A stretch of DNA of 64,000 nt from contig NZ_JAFCJE010000003.1 in the NCBI RefSeq assembly GCF_018131185.1, positions 620,001 through 684,000 on the forward strand, in the 5' to 3' direction. The stretch's first letter is position 1; every line of letters begins with the position of its first letter. A program made the translations under genes and the position numbers. The notes below the pieces were generated by a model that saw only the letters and a program-made list of their open reading frames with translations, was not told where the DNA came from and did no database searches. This document shows positions 18,919 through 28,426 of the stretch, one piece after another. This DNA comes from Bradyrhizobium diazoefficiens (GTDB taxonomy: Bacteria; Pseudomonadota; Alphaproteobacteria; Rhizobiales; Xanthobacteraceae).

Positions 18919-19719
18919 ATGGAAGATAAAGGTCGCGAATCCGACCATCTAATGCTGATCACGCCGGAGCGGGTATTCTATGCCGGCCTGCTCGGTCGCC
19001 CTCGCAAGCGGACCCCCGGGTGCTGCCATGTCTATGTGGCGGTGAAGGGCAGCCTGCACCTGACGATCGACGACGTTCACACGTCGGACGAATTAATCGT
19101 GACCCTGCCGAACCAGCGGCACACCATTGCCAGCGATTACCGCACCGTCATCAGCGTCACGCTGGAGCCGGAGAGCATGCCGGATGGCATGATCGAAATC
19201 CTGGCCGAGCGGCTGCGGGGACCGGACAAGGCCGCCTATGCCCGCAAGATCCTGGCCGCTTACACGTTGCTGCGCCGGCGCCGCTATGGCGATATCACCA
19301 CCGCCGAGTTCGACGAGATGTGCTTCGGCGAGGCGCTTCCGCGCCGCGTGCTCGATCCGCGAGTGACCCGCGCCGTCGCCCGAATCGGGCGCTTCTCCGG
19401 CGAGCCGGTGACGGCCGACACCTGTGCGGCTGAAGCAGGGCTCTCGGCTTCGCGCTTCCTGCATCTGTTCAAGGAAGAGACCGGCATCTCCTTCCGCTCC
19501 TTCCGCGCCTGGAAGCGTGCGCGCCATCTGCTGCACTTCGCCAACCAGGACCTCAACCTCGCCCATCTCGCGCAGGACATCGGCTATCCCGATTCCACGC
19601 ATTTCAGTCACTCGATCCGCCGCTTCTACGGGCTCAAGCCGCGCGCGATCTTCGTCGGTTCGCGCGACCTTGCGATCTACCGCAGCACCGAGACGGTACG
19701 GCTCGCGGAAGCGAGTTGA
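18919..19719 (+). CDS. AraC-family transcriptional regulator
   Basis: The 266-residue protein has an N-terminal cupin-like sensing half (CHVYVAVKGSLHLTID, residues about 34-52) and a C-terminal double helix-turn-helix (about 155-250). Recognition segments are EAGLSASRFLHLFKEETG and the conserved DIGYPDSTHFSHSIRRFYG. An ideal AGGAGG lies six bases before the ATG. The gene sits between the dehydrogenase/GST genes and the BKACE-carboxylase genes and is the only regulator in this catabolic block, so it probably controls the block. Direct repeats upstream may be its binding site. Confidence 0.9.
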   Translation: MEDKGRESDHLMLITPERVFYAGLLGRPRKRTPGCCHVYVAVKGSLHLTIDDVHTSDELIVTLPNQRHTIASDYRTVISVTLEPESMPDGMIEILAERLRGPDKAAYARKILAAYTLLRRRRYGDITTAEFDEMCFGEALPRRVLDPRVTRAVARIGRFSGEPVTADTCAAEAGLSASRFLHLFKEETGISFRSFRAWKRARHLLHFANQDLNLAHLAQDIGYPDSTHFSHSIRRFYGLKPRAIFVGSRDLAIYRSTETVRLAEAS

Positions 19720-19729
19720 CGCCGCTGCC

Positions 19730-19818
19730 GTAGGGTGCGCAAAGCGCAGCGTGCCCGCGCATTTCTTGCGATCGAGAAGATGGTGGGCACGGCGCAAGGG
19801 CGCCTTTGCCCACCCTAC
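19730..19818. repeat. Intergenic palindromic repeat, family D, copy 2
   Basis: The ends GTAGGGTG and CACCCTAC are inverted. Inside are CAAAGCGCAGCGTGCCC and a matching GGGCACGGCGCAAGGGCG. It fills the gap between the AraC-family gene and the BKACE gene. Confidence 0.75.
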
Positions 19819-19917
19819 GAATTCGTCGTTTTTTCCAGCTTCTCCGCGCAAGAAGCCGCATGCCGCCCATCACATGATCGCAGCCGTTGAATTCTCAACG
19901 TGCGAGACATTAGTGGC

Positions 19918-20784
19918 ATGAGCGACAAGGCCGTCATCACCTGCGCGCTGAACGGCGTGCTCACCGACCCGAAGCAGCACAACGTGCCCGTGACGCCCGA
20001 AGAGATGGCGCGCGAGGCCAAGGCAGCGTTCGATGCCGGCGCCTCCATCATGCACATCCATCTGCGCCAGCAGGCGCCGAACAAGGGGCATCTGCCGTCC
20101 TGGGAAGTCGCGGTCAGCAGGGAGATCCAACAGGCGATCCGCGAAGCCTGCCCCGGCGTGATCATCAATCACACCTCGGGCGTGTCGGGGCCGAACTACT
20201 CAGGCGCACTGGACTGCATCCGCGAGACCAAGCCCGAGATCGCGGCCTGCAACGCCGGCTCCCTGAATTACCTGAAGGTCAAGGCCGACAACACCTGGGC
20301 CTGGCCGCCGATGATGTTCGACAACGCGGTCGAGAAGGTGAAGGATTATCTCGACGTCATGAACGAGGTCGGCACCGTCCCCGAGTTCGAGTGCTTCGAC
20401 GTCGGCATCGTGCGCTGCGTCGGCATGTACCGCCAGGTCGGCATGTACAAGGGACCGCTCGAATACAACTTCGTCATGGGCGTTGCGTCCGGCATGCCTG
20501 CTGATCCGGAGCTGCTCCCGATCCTGATCAAGCTGAAGCGTCCCGAGGCGCATTTCCAGGTCACCGCCATCGGCCGCGAGGAGATCTGGCCGCTGCACCA
20601 GCGCTGCGCCGAGCTCGGCGGCCATTTGCGCACCGGCCTCGAGGACGCCTTCTATCTCGCCGACGGCAAGAAGGTGACGTCGAACGGCCAGCTCATCGAA
20701 GCCATCGCCGCCTGCGCAAGACGTGCGGGCCGCGAGATCGCGTCTCCCGCCGAGGCGCGGAAGATCTTTGGGACGAATCGCTAG
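19918..20784 (+). CDS. Beta-keto acid cleavage enzyme (BKACE, DUF849 family)
   Basis: The 288-residue product starts MSDKAVITCALNG and fits the BKACE/3-keto-5-aminohexanoate cleavage family. His46 and His48 in MHIHLR and a Glu in AIGREEIWP match the zinc site of characterised members. The family cleaves a beta-keto acid with acetyl-CoA to give acetoacetate and a shortened acyl-CoA. A GTG at 19900 is also in frame, but neither start has a strong ribosome site; ATG 19918 gives the usual family N-terminus. It is followed by a family B repeat and an acyl-CoA carboxylase. The physiological keto acid is unknown. Confidence 0.88.
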   Translation: MSDKAVITCALNGVLTDPKQHNVPVTPEEMAREAKAAFDAGASIMHIHLRQQAPNKGHLPSWEVAVSREIQQAIREACPGVIINHTSGVSGPNYSGALDCIRETKPEIAACNAGSLNYLKVKADNTWAWPPMMFDNAVEKVKDYLDVMNEVGTVPEFECFDVGIVRCVGMYRQVGMYKGPLEYNFVMGVASGMPADPELLPILIKLKRPEAHFQVTAIGREEIWPLHQRCAELGGHLRTGLEDAFYLADGKKVTSNGQLIEAIAACARRAGREIASPAEARKIFGTNR

Positions 20785-20794
20785 CCACATCCTG

Positions 20795-20871
20795 TCATTC
20801 CGGGGCACGCGAAGCGTGAACCCGGAATCTCGAGGTTCCGGGTTTGATGCTGTCGCATCGCCCCGGAACGA
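20795..20871. repeat. Intergenic palindromic repeat, family B, copy 2
   Basis: It begins TCATTCCGGGGCACGCGAAG and ends CGCCCCGGAACGA. The inner arms CCCGGAATCTCGAG and GGTTCCGGG pair. It lies between the BKACE and carboxylase genes and ends one base before the carboxylase GGAG ribosome site. Confidence 0.85.
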
Positions 20872-20880
20872 CGGAGCAAG

Positions 20881-22503
20881 TTGAACGTGTCCATTCTCGA
20901 AAACACCATCTCCCCCGGCAGCGCCGCCTACCAGGCCAACCGCGACGGCATGCTCGGCCTGATCGACCGCATGCGCGCGCTGGAGGAGCGCACCCGCGCG
21001 GCTTCGGCGGCAGCGAAGGACCGCTTCCACAAGCGCGGACAGTTGCTGCCGCGCGAGCGCGTCGCGCTGGTGCTCGATCCCGGCGCGCCCTTCATCGAGC
21101 TGTCGACGCTCGCCGGCTACATGTTCGACGTGCCGGATGCCGCCAAGAGCGTGCCCGGCGGCGGCGTCATTGCCGGCATCGGTTTCGTCTCGGGCATCCG
21201 CTGCATGGTCAGCGCCAACGATGCCGGCATCGATGCCGGCGCGCTGCAACCTTACGGTCTCGACAAGACGCTGCGGGTGCAGGAGCTCGCGCTCGAGAAC
21301 AAGCTGCCCTATGTCCAGCTCGTCGAAAGCGCCGGTGCCAACCTTTTGCGCTACCGCGTCGAGGACTTTGTCCGCGGCGGCAACATCTTCCGCAATCTCG
21401 CCCGGCTCTCGGCGGCAGGCCTGCCCGTCGTCACCGTCACGCATGGCTCTTCGACTGCCGGCGGTGCCTATCAAACCGGCCTCTCCGACTACATCGTCAT
21501 GGTGCGCGGCCGCACCCGCGCGTTCCTCGCGGGGCCGCCGCTGCTGAAGGCGGCGACCGGCGAGATCGCGACCGAGGAGGAGCTCGGCGGCGCCGAGATG
21601 CACACGCAAGTGTCCGGCCTTGGCGACTACCTGGCTGAAGACGACCGCGACGCGCTTCGCATCGCCCGCGAGATCATGGCGGCGATGGAATGGGAGCGGC
21701 CGGGCAAGGCGGCTCCGCTATTCAAGCCGCCACGCTACGACCAGGACGAGCTGCTCGGCATCATGCCGATGGACCACAAGCGCACCGTGGACATGAAGCA
21801 GGTGATTGCGCGCATCGTCGACGATTCCGATTTCACCGAGATGGCTCCGAACTACGGCCCAGCCACGGTCTGCGGTCATGCCCGCATCGAGGGCCAGGCG
21901 ATCGGCATCATCACCAACAACGGTCCGCTCGATCCCGCCGGCGCCAACAAGGCGACGCATTTCATCCAGGCCTGCTGCCAGACCCGCACGCCGATCCTTT
22001 ATCTCAACAACACCACGGGCTACATGGTCGGCAAGGCCTATGAAGAAGCCGGCATGATCAAGCACGGCTCCAAGATGATCCAGGCGGTAACGTCGGCCAC
22101 GGTGCCGCAGATCACCATCTATTGCGGCGCCTCCTTCGGCGCCGGCAATTACGGCATGTGCGGCCGTGGCTTTCATCCGCGCTTCTGCTTCTCCTGGCCC
22201 AACGCCAAGACCGCGGTCATGGGCGGCGAGCAGGCGGCTGAAACCATGGCGATCGTGACCGAGGCCGCCGCCGCGCGCCGCGGCAAGCCGATCGAGAAGG
22301 ACAAGCTGGATGCCATGAAGGCGCAGATCGTCGGCGTGTTCGACGGCCAGATGGACGTGTTCTCGACCAGTGCGCGCGTGCTCGACGACGGCGTGATCGA
22401 TCCGCGCGACAGCCGTGCGGTGCTGTCCGAAGTGCTCGCGATCTGCCGCGAGGGCGATGCGCGCACGCCCCAGCGCATGCAGTTTTCGGTGGCCCGCCCA
22501 TGA
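20881..22503 (+). CDS. Acyl-CoA carboxylase, carboxyltransferase (beta) subunit
   Basis: The ~540-residue protein has both crotonase-fold halves of biotin-dependent carboxyltransferases: VESAGANLLRY and HGSSTAGGAYQTG in the N-half, and NNTTGYMVGKAYEEAGMIKHG with CGASFGAGNYGMCGRGF in the C-half. Length and motifs place it with 3-methylcrotonyl-CoA or geranyl-CoA carboxylases rather than propionyl-CoA carboxylase. RGFHPRFCFSW differs from the RAYSPRF form I recall for methylcrotonyl enzymes, which hints at a different or larger substrate. The start is TTG 20881 or GTG 20887, both after GGAG. Its stop overlaps the alpha-subunit ATG by four bases. Confidence 0.88.
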   Translation: MNVSILENTISPGSAAYQANRDGMLGLIDRMRALEERTRAASAAAKDRFHKRGQLLPRERVALVLDPGAPFIELSTLAGYMFDVPDAAKSVPGGGVIAGIGFVSGIRCMVSANDAGIDAGALQPYGLDKTLRVQELALENKLPYVQLVESAGANLLRYRVEDFVRGGNIFRNLARLSAAGLPVVTVTHGSSTAGGAYQTGLSDYIVMVRGRTRAFLAGPPLLKAATGEIATEEELGGAEMHTQVSGLGDYLAEDDRDALRIAREIMAAMEWERPGKAAPLFKPPRYDQDELLGIMPMDHKRTVDMKQVIARIVDDSDFTEMAPNYGPATVCGHARIEGQAIGIITNNGPLDPAGANKATHFIQACCQTRTPILYLNNTTGYMVGKAYEEAGMIKHGSKMIQAVTSATVPQITIYCGASFGAGNYGMCGRGFHPRFCFSWPNAKTAVMGGEQAAETMAIVTEAAAARRGKPIEKDKLDAMKAQIVGVFDGQMDVFSTSARVLDDGVIDPRDSRAVLSEVLAICREGDARTPQRMQFSVARP

Positions 22504-24488
22504 GGAATGGATCAGTGCAGCACCGGCCGTTCTTCAAGGTCCTGATCGCCAACCGCGGCGAGATCGCGTTGCGCGTGATGCGCAGCGCGCGGCAGCTCGG
22601 CCTCGGCGTCGTCGCGGTCTATTCGGATGCGGATCGGGATGCGCTGCATGTGCGCCAGGCTGACCAGGCTGTGCGCATCGGCGAAGCCTTGCCGGCCCAA
22701 TCCTATCTCAACATCTCTGCGATCATCGCGGCTGCCAAGGCGAGCGGCGCGGATGCCGTTCACCCCGGCTACGGCTTCCTCGCCGAGAACGAAGATTTCG
22801 CGCAAGCCTGCAAGGATGCGGGGCTCGTCTTCATCGGGCCGTCGCCGCAGGCGATCGAGGCGATGGGCAACAAGGCCGGCGCCAAGGAGATCATGAAAAA
22901 GGCCGGCGTGCCCATTGTGCCCGGCTATCAAGGGGCCGAGCAGGGCGACGAGGTCATGTTCGCGGAGGCCAGGAAGATCGGCTTTCCCGTGATGATCAAG
23001 GCGGTCGCCGGCGGTGGCGGACGCGGCATGCGGCTTGTCACCGACGCGGCATCCTTCCCCGATGCGCTGCGCAGCGCGCGCTCGGAAGCGAAGGCCGCGT
23101 TCGGCGACCCGACGGTGATCCTCGAACGCGCCATCCAGAACCCGCGCCACATCGAGATCCAGGTGTTCGGGGACAGCCACGGCAACGCCATTCATCTCGG
23201 CGAGCGCGATTGCTCGGTGCAGCGGCGGCATCAGAAGCTGATCGAGGAGGCGCCGTCGCCGGCGGTCACGCCGGAGCTGCGGGCCAGGATGGGCGAAGTC
23301 GCGATCGCGGCCGTGAAGGCGCTGCGCTATGAGGGCGCCGGTACGCTGGAATTCCTGCTGGATAGCAGCGGCGAGTTCTACTTCATGGAAATGAACACCC
23401 GCCTTCAGGTCGAGCATCCCGTCACCGAGGCGATCACCGGTCTCGACCTCGTCGAGCTGCAGCTACGTGTCGCGCGCGGCGAGCCGCTGCCGGTGAAGCA
23501 GCAGGACATCAAGTTCTCCGGCCACGCCATCGAGGTGCGGCTCTGTTCGGAAGATGCCGGGCAGGACTTCATGCCGCAGTCGGGCCGCATGGCGCGCTGG
23601 CAGGCTCCCGAAAGCATCCGTGTCGAGCACGCGCTGCAATCGGGTTCGGAGATCCCGCCGTTCTACGATTCCATGATCGCCAAGGTGATCAGCCATGGCG
23701 TCACCCGCGAGGAGGCGAGGGGACGGCTGATCGTCGGCCTCGAGCAGCTCACCGCTTTCGGAGTGACCACCAACCAGTCGTTCCTGCTGTCGTGTCTGCG
23801 TCATCCCGGCTTTGCCAAGGGCGAGGCGACGACGGCCTTCATCGGCGTACACCGCGACGAACTGTTGGCGCCGCGCGCGGACGCGGCATTCGATACGGCG
23901 CTGGCTGGACTGCTGCTCTACGTGACAAATCCGCGCGCGCCTTCGTGGCGGACGGGCCGGAGCCTGTCGGCAACGTTCCCGCTGCCGGCGAAGATCGAGA
24001 TCGCCGGCCAGACGCTGGAGCTCGAAGTCACGCGCGAACGCGACGGCAGCTACAGTGTCGTCACCGATGGCAGGCAGGACAGGTTTGAGATCGACCAGCT
24101 CGATGCGGACGCCATCCGCTTCCGCCGCGACGGCGTGATGGACAGCGCAAAGCTCCTGCGCGACGGCGATCGGCTCTATCTCCAGCACCGCGGTATGCCG
24201 CTTGCGATCACCGATCTCACCCTCGCCGCGCCGAAGGCCACCGCAGCCAACGGCGGGGATGGCAAGGTCCGCGCCGCCATGAACGGCCGTGTCGTCGCCG
24301 TCCTGGTCAAGCCGGGCGACCGGGTCACCGCCGGCCAGCCGGTGCTGACGCTGGAAGCGATGAAGATGGAGCACGTCCACAAGGCCGGCATCGATGGCGT
24401 CATCGCAGCGGTCGACGTCGCCGAGGGGGAGCAGGTGACCACGGGACGGATCGTGGCGGAGATCGGGGTGGCTAGCGCGGCATCGTAG
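22500..24488 (+). CDS. Acyl-CoA carboxylase alpha subunit (biotin carboxylase + BCCP)
   Basis: The 662-residue chain has a biotin carboxylase domain (FKVLIANRGEIALRV near the start, ATP-grasp glycine loop KAVAGGGGRGMRLV, catalytic EMNTRLQVEHPVTE). A linker region follows, then a C-terminal biotinyl domain with AMKME; the biotinylated Lys is residue 622. It carboxylates biotin with ATP and bicarbonate and delivers CO2 to the beta subunit encoded just upstream (ATGA overlap). Together they form an acyl-CoA carboxylase of the methylcrotonyl/geranyl type. The reaction fits a pathway with the two dehydrogenases and the BKACE, but the hydratase and lyase of a classical leucine pathway are not in the window. 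Confidence 0.92.
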   Translation: MRNGSVQHRPFFKVLIANRGEIALRVMRSARQLGLGVVAVYSDADRDALHVRQADQAVRIGEALPAQSYLNISAIIAAAKASGADAVHPGYGFLAENEDFAQACKDAGLVFIGPSPQAIEAMGNKAGAKEIMKKAGVPIVPGYQGAEQGDEVMFAEARKIGFPVMIKAVAGGGGRGMRLVTDAASFPDALRSARSEAKAAFGDPTVILERAIQNPRHIEIQVFGDSHGNAIHLGERDCSVQRRHQKLIEEAPSPAVTPELRARMGEVAIAAVKALRYEGAGTLEFLLDSSGEFYFMEMNTRLQVEHPVTEAITGLDLVELQLRVARGEPLPVKQQDIKFSGHAIEVRLCSEDAGQDFMPQSGRMARWQAPESIRVEHALQSGSEIPPFYDSMIAKVISHGVTREEARGRLIVGLEQLTAFGVTTNQSFLLSCLRHPGFAKGEATTAFIGVHRDELLAPRADAAFDTALAGLLLYVTNPRAPSWRTGRSLSATFPLPAKIEIAGQTLELEVTRERDGSYSVVTDGRQDRFEIDQLDADAIRFRRDGVMDSAKLLRDGDRLYLQHRGMPLAITDLTLAAPKATAANGGDGKVRAAMNGRVVAVLVKPGDRVTAGQPVLTLEAMKMEHVHKAGIDGVIAAVDVAEGEQVTTGRIVAEIGVASAAS

Positions 24489-24604
24489 GGAGGGCAAAGG
24501 CGCACAGCGCCGTGCCCACGAACACCTGATCGTTCGCGAGATATGCGTGGGCACGCTTCCGCCTTCGCTCTTCGAGCCACGGCGGACAAGTCGCGTTGCC
24601 CACC
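24485..24604. repeat. Intergenic palindromic repeat, family D, copy 3
   Basis: It starts at the carboxylase stop codon with GTAGGGAGGGCAAAGGCGC and ends CGCGTTGCCCACC. Inner arms CGTGCCCACGAAC and GCGTGGGCACG are inverted. Compare 19730-19818. Confidence 0.65.
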
Positions 24605-24685
24605 TTGCAGCACCGCGCGGGCTGACGAAGAAACGCAAGTAATTTCAACAAACTAGTTACCCCTGCGGGCGGCATTCTCATTCGT

Positions 24686-24733
24686 ATTGAACCTTGTTCA
24701 ATTTCGCGCTACGAATATTGAACGATGTTCATT
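24686..24733. promoter_or_regulatory. Tandem operator-like palindromes upstream of the CREST gene
   Basis: ATTGAAC-CTT-GTTCAAT (24686-24702) is a perfect 7-3-7 palindrome. ATTGAAC-GAT-GTTCATT (24717-24733) repeats it with one mismatch. They start 31 bases apart, about three helix turns, so two dimers would sit on one face. TTGAAC at 24688 could also be the -35, with a weak TACGAA -10 at 24710. The second site lies just before the ribosome site of the gene starting at 24750. The pattern suits a TetR- or MarR-like repressor. Confidence 0.6.
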
Positions 24734-24749
24734 GTCCGGGAGCCCTTTT

Positions 24750-25562
24750 ATGTTGCGCGCAAATGGTCCGACCCAAGCGACCTCTTCCATACTCCCCTCA
24801 GTGACCCGCCACCTCTCGTTCGGCGCCCCGCAAGCCGGCGAAAAATATCTGACCTGCGCGCTCATCCTCCTGGTTCTAGTGGCGCTTTTGGCGCCCGCGA
24901 TGCCCGCCGCCGCCTGGCACATTCCGCACTTCGTCGATAGCCGCGCCTGGCTCGGCATACCCAACGCCGGCGATGTGCTGAGCAATTTCGCCTTCCTCGC
25001 GATGGGCGTCTGGGGTTCGGAGCGCTTGCGCGCCCGCTACGATGCGCCCGTCGGTGCGAGCTGGCTATTCGTGGGGCTGATCCTCACGTGCCTGGGCTCG
25101 GGCTTCTATCATCTGGACCCCGACATGCCGCAACGGCTCGTGGCCGACCGGCTCGGCATGGCAGTCGCGTTCGCGGGCTTTCTGGGTATCGCAGCCAGTG
25201 AGCGCGTCAGCGCGCGCGCCGGTGAAGCCGTGCTGGTGCTGATGATGATCGCCGGCCTGCTGGCGGCCTGGGTGGCGCGTGAGAATCTCACGCCATGGGT
25301 CGTCGTGCAGTACGGCGGCATGGCGCTGGTCGTCGGCCTGGCGTTGACGCGGCCCCGGCCCGGCGCGCTCGGCGTGCCGCTCGGTGCCGTGATCGCCTTC
25401 TATGTGCTGGCCAAGCTTTTCGAGCTCGGTGACGCACTTATTTTCGAAGCGACCGGGCACATCGTCTCGGGCCACACCCTCAAGCATCTGGCTGCCGCGC
25501 TGGCCGCGTGGCCGGTGATCCGGGCGCTGCGGCCTACTGACTCCGCCCCGTGCCCTCATTGA
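24750..25562 (+). CDS. CREST-superfamily membrane hydrolase (ceramidase-like)
   Basis: The 270-residue integral membrane protein has about seven hydrophobic segments. The residues that define the CREST metal-dependent hydrolases are present: Ser117 and His121 (GSGFYHLD), Asp133 (ADRLGM), and His242 and His246 (GHTLKHL). Alkaline ceramidases and progestin-receptor-like proteins belong here. In bacteria the substrate is usually unknown, so lipid amidase activity is an inference. ATG 24750 follows GGGAG by seven bases. A longer TTG-started frame from 24687 begins inside an operator-like palindrome and is rejected. Its 3' end overlaps the convergent ABC ATPase gene by 29 bases. Confidence 0.78.
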   Translation: MLRANGPTQATSSILPSVTRHLSFGAPQAGEKYLTCALILLVLVALLAPAMPAAAWHIPHFVDSRAWLGIPNAGDVLSNFAFLAMGVWGSERLRARYDAPVGASWLFVGLILTCLGSGFYHLDPDMPQRLVADRLGMAVAFAGFLGIAASERVSARAGEAVLVLMMIAGLLAAWVARENLTPWVVVQYGGMALVVGLALTRPRPGALGVPLGAVIAFYVLAKLFELGDALIFEATGHIVSGHTLKHLAAALAAWPVIRALRPTDSAPCPH

Positions 25563-26520
25563 GCAGACACGCCACTTGATGCCCGTCGCCCGCTTCCAGG
25601 AGCGCCGGCCGCTCGATCTTGCACCGCTCCATCGCAAACCGGCAGCGAGTGTGAAACGCACATCCGGACGGCGGATTGACCGGGCTTGGCACGTCGCCGT
25701 CAACCAATGGCACAAGCTTCTTCGCGAGCGGATTGGGGACCGGCACGGAGGCGAGCAGCGCCTGCGTATAGGGATGCCGCGGATTGCGGAACAATTCATC
25801 CTTGCCGGCGATCTCGACGATGCGGCCGAGATACATCACGGCGACGCGGTGGCTGATATGCGCGACCACGGCAAGGTCGTGCGCGATGAAAAGGTAGGAG
25901 AAGCCGTGTTGCCGCTGCAGGTCGATCAACAGGTTGATCACCTGGGCCTGGATCGAGACGTCGAGCGCGGACACCGGCTCGTCGCAGACGATCAGGCGCG
26001 GCCCGAGCGCCAGCGCACGCGCGATGCAGATGCGCTGGCGCTGGCCGCCGGAGAATTGATGCGGGAAGTTGCCCGTCTGGTCGGGCCGCAAGCCCACTTG
26101 CTCGAACAGCGTTGCGACCCTCGCCTCCAGCGCCTTGCCGGTGGCGAGCCCGTGCACGGCGAGCGGCTCGCCGACGATGTCGCCGGCGGTCATGCGTGGA
26201 TTGAGTGAAGCGAAGGGATCCTGAAACACGATCTGCATCGAGCGGCGGTGCGGGCGCAGCGCCGACTTGGACAGATGGGTGATATCCTCACCATCGAGAC
26301 GAATCTGGCCCGAAGTCGGCTCCACCAGCCGCAGCACGCTGCGTGCCACCGTCGACTTGCCGCAGCCGGACTCGCCCACGAGCCCAAGCGTCTCGCCGGC
26401 CCCAAGGGAGAACGAGACGCCGTCGACCGAGTGCACGGTGCCGACCTGTCGCCGCAGCACGCCGGCACGCACCGGGTAGTGCTTCTTGAGATCGGTGACC
26501 TCGAGCAGTGGCTTGGTCAT
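25534..26520 (-). CDS. Peptide-type ABC transporter ATP-binding protein (DppF/OppF-like)
   Basis: The 328-residue ATPase has Walker [10 protein letters not shown], signature FSGGQRQR, Walker [10 protein letters not shown] and the C-terminal Cys-rich oligopeptide-transporter extension ([15 protein letters not shown]). The start at 26520 overlaps the stop of the DppD-like gene by four bases (ATGA); the longer frame to 26646 only overlaps that gene in another frame. It pairs with the DppD-like ATPase to drive the importer encoded by the five-gene run from 31013. It is the last gene of that run and converges on the CREST gene. Confidence 0.92.
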   Translation of the reverse strand: MTKPLLEVTDLKKHYPVRAGVLRRQVGTVHSVDGVSFSLGAGETLGLVGESGCGKSTVARSVLRLVEPTSGQIRLDGEDITHLSKSALRPHRRSMQIVFQDPFASLNPRMTAGDIVGEPLAVHGLATGKALEARVATLFEQVGLRPDQTGNFPHQFSGGQRQRICIARALALGPRLIVCDEPVSALDVSIQAQVINLLIDLQRQHGFSYLFIAHDLAVVAHISHRVAVMYLGRIVEIAGKDELFRNPRHPYTQALLASVPVPNPLAKKLVPLVDGDVPSPVNPPSGCAFHTRCRFAMERCKIERPALLEAGDGHQVACLLNEGTGRSQ

Positions 26521-27524
26521 GCCACCTCCGCGGCTTCTTCCGCGCGCCAGCAGGCGGCGAGATGGCCGCCGCCCCAATCCGCCAGCGGCGGGTATTCGGC
26601 CTCGCAACGCTTGATCGCAAGCTTGCAGCGCGGCGCGAAGGCGCAACCCCTCGGCAATCGGACCAGCGACGGCACGGTGCCGGGAATTTCGTTCAGCCGC
26701 GCCGGTGCGACGACGCCGGGTGCGGGGACCGCGGGAATCGAAGCCATCAGCCCGCGCGTGTAGGGATGCTTTGGCGCCGCGAACAGGGCCTCGACGCTGG
26801 CCTCCTCGACCTTCCGCCCCGCATACATCACGATCACGCGCTGCGCCGTCTGCGCGACGACGCCGAGATCATGCGTGATCAGCACGAGCCCGGTGCCGAG
26901 CTCCTTCTGGAGATCGAGGATCAGCGCCAGGATCTGCGCCTGGATGGTGACGTCGAGTGCGGTGGTCGGCTCATCCGCGATCAGCAGCGCCGGCCGGCAG
27001 GCCAGTGCCATCGCGATCATCGCGCGCTGGCGCATGCCGCCTGACAATTGATGCGGATATTCGCGCGCACGTCGCGCCGGCTCGGGGATGCGTACCAGGC
27101 GCAGCATCTCGACCGCGATGTTGCCGGCTTCCTTGCTTGAGAGGCTCCGGTGCAGCCGCACGGCCTCGACGATCTGGTCGCCGATCCGCATGACCGGATT
27201 GAGCGAGGTCATCGGCTCCTGGAAGATCATGGAGATGCGGTTGCCCCTGACGGCGCGCATCTGCGTTTCGTCCAGCGCCAGCAGATCGGTGCCTTCGAGC
27301 GAGACCGAGCCGCCGACGATGCGGCCGGGCGGATCCGGCACCAGCCGCATCAGCGACAGCGCGGTGACGCTCTTGCCGCAGCCGGACTCGCCGACGATCG
27401 CCAGCGTCTCGCCTCGCTTCACGCTGAACGAGAGATCGTCCACGGCCTTAAACAGGCCGGAATTGGTGAAGAACACCGTCTTCAGGTTCTTCACCTCGAG
27501 CACGAGATCGGATCTGTCCGCCAT
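26517..27524 (-). CDS. Peptide-type ABC transporter ATP-binding protein (DppD/OppD-like)
   Basis: The 335-residue ATPase has Walker [10 protein letters not shown], signature LSGGMRQR, Walker [10 protein letters not shown] and the oligopeptide C-terminal motif [15 protein letters not shown]. In related systems these cysteines bind an Fe-S cluster. Start and stop overlap both neighbours (TGATG with the permease, ATGA with the DppF-like gene), so translation is tightly coupled. It energises uptake of a peptide-like or other small organic substrate. Confidence 0.93.
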   Translation of the reverse strand: MADRSDLVLEVKNLKTVFFTNSGLFKAVDDLSFSVKRGETLAIVGESGCGKSVTALSLMRLVPDPPGRIVGGSVSLEGTDLLALDETQMRAVRGNRISMIFQEPMTSLNPVMRIGDQIVEAVRLHRSLSSKEAGNIAVEMLRLVRIPEPARRAREYPHQLSGGMRQRAMIAMALACRPALLIADEPTTALDVTIQAQILALILDLQKELGTGLVLITHDLGVVAQTAQRVIVMYAGRKVEEASVEALFAAPKHPYTRGLMASIPAVPAPGVVAPARLNEIPGTVPSLVRLPRGCAFAPRCKLAIKRCEAEYPPLADWGGGHLAACWRAEEAAEVA

Positions 27525-28417
27525 CAGCCGCGTTGCCTCGGGTCCAGGATGTCGCGCAGGGCGTCACCGAAAAGGTTGGCGCCGAACACGGCGAGGCTGA
27601 TGGCAATGCCCGGGAAGATCACGAGCCAGGGTGCTGTGCGCACATATTCGGCGGCGGACTCTGAAAGCATGCGGCCCCATGACGGATAAGGCTCGGGAAT
27701 GCCGAGGCCGAGGAAGGACAGCGAGGCTTCGGTGAGGATGGTCGAGCCGAGCTGGGCGGTCGCGAGCACGATCAGCGGCGCCAGCGTGTTCGGCAGCACA
27801 TGGCGGAGCGCGATGCGGATCTCGCTCATGCCGATCGACTTGGCGGCTTCGACGAAGGGCTGCTCGCGCAGTGCCAGCGTATTGGCACGAATGACGCGCG
27901 ACACGGTCGGGATCAGAGGGATGGCGATGGCGATGATGACGTTCGGCAAGGACGGGCCGAGAGCTGCCGTCATGATCAGGGCGAGGACCAGCAGCGGCAG
28001 CGCCTGAAGAACGTCGGAAACGCGCTGAAATACGAGATCGACCCAGCCGGAGAGATAGCCTGATGTCAGCCCGACGATGACCCCGATGGTGCCGCCGAGC
28101 GCGGTCGAGCCGATGCCGACAGCCAGCGAAATGCGCGCGCCGTGGATGATGCGGCTGAATACGTCGCGGCCGAACGAGTCGGTTCCCATCCAGTGCGCCA
28201 GGCTCGGCCGGGCCAGCGCCCGCGTGGAATCGATCGTCAGGGGATCATAGCGCGCGATGAAGTCGGCAAAGATCGCGGTGAGCACGAACAAGGTCATGAT
28301 GGCGAGCCCGGCCGCGCCGAGCACGTGCCTCTGCGCCATAAACAGCACGCGACGCCAGCCGCCGGTCGCATGCGCGCCGGCCCGCCGTAGTTCGAGATCG
28401 TAGTCGATCGCGGCCAA
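27524..28417 (-). CDS. Peptide-type ABC transporter permease (DppC-like)
   Basis: The 297-residue membrane protein has an N-terminal helix after a short cytoplasmic stretch and a periplasmic loop containing [19 protein letters not shown], the hallmark of DppC/OppC permeases. Five further helices carry the EAA-type coupling loop ([20 protein letters not shown]). It forms the channel with the DppB-like permease upstream (9-base gap). Confidence 0.93.
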   Translation of the reverse strand: MAAIDYDLELRRAGAHATGGWRRVLFMAQRHVLGAAGLAIMTLFVLTAIFADFIARYDPLTIDSTRALARPSLAHWMGTDSFGRDVFSRIIHGARISLAVGIGSTALGGTIGVIVGLTSGYLSGWVDLVFQRVSDVLQALPLLVLALIMTAALGPSLPNVIIAIAIPLIPTVSRVIRANTLALREQPFVEAAKSIGMSEIRIALRHVLPNTLAPLIVLATAQLGSTILTEASLSFLGLGIPEPYPSWGRMLSESAAEYVRTAPWLVIFPGIAISLAVFGANLFGDALRDILDPRQRG

Positions 28418-28426
28418 GCCGGCCTC

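Noticed and set aside
24687..24749. Upstream TTG-started extension of the CREST protein
   Set aside because: It would begin inside a perfect operator-like palindrome, and the 24750 ATG has a better ribosome site.
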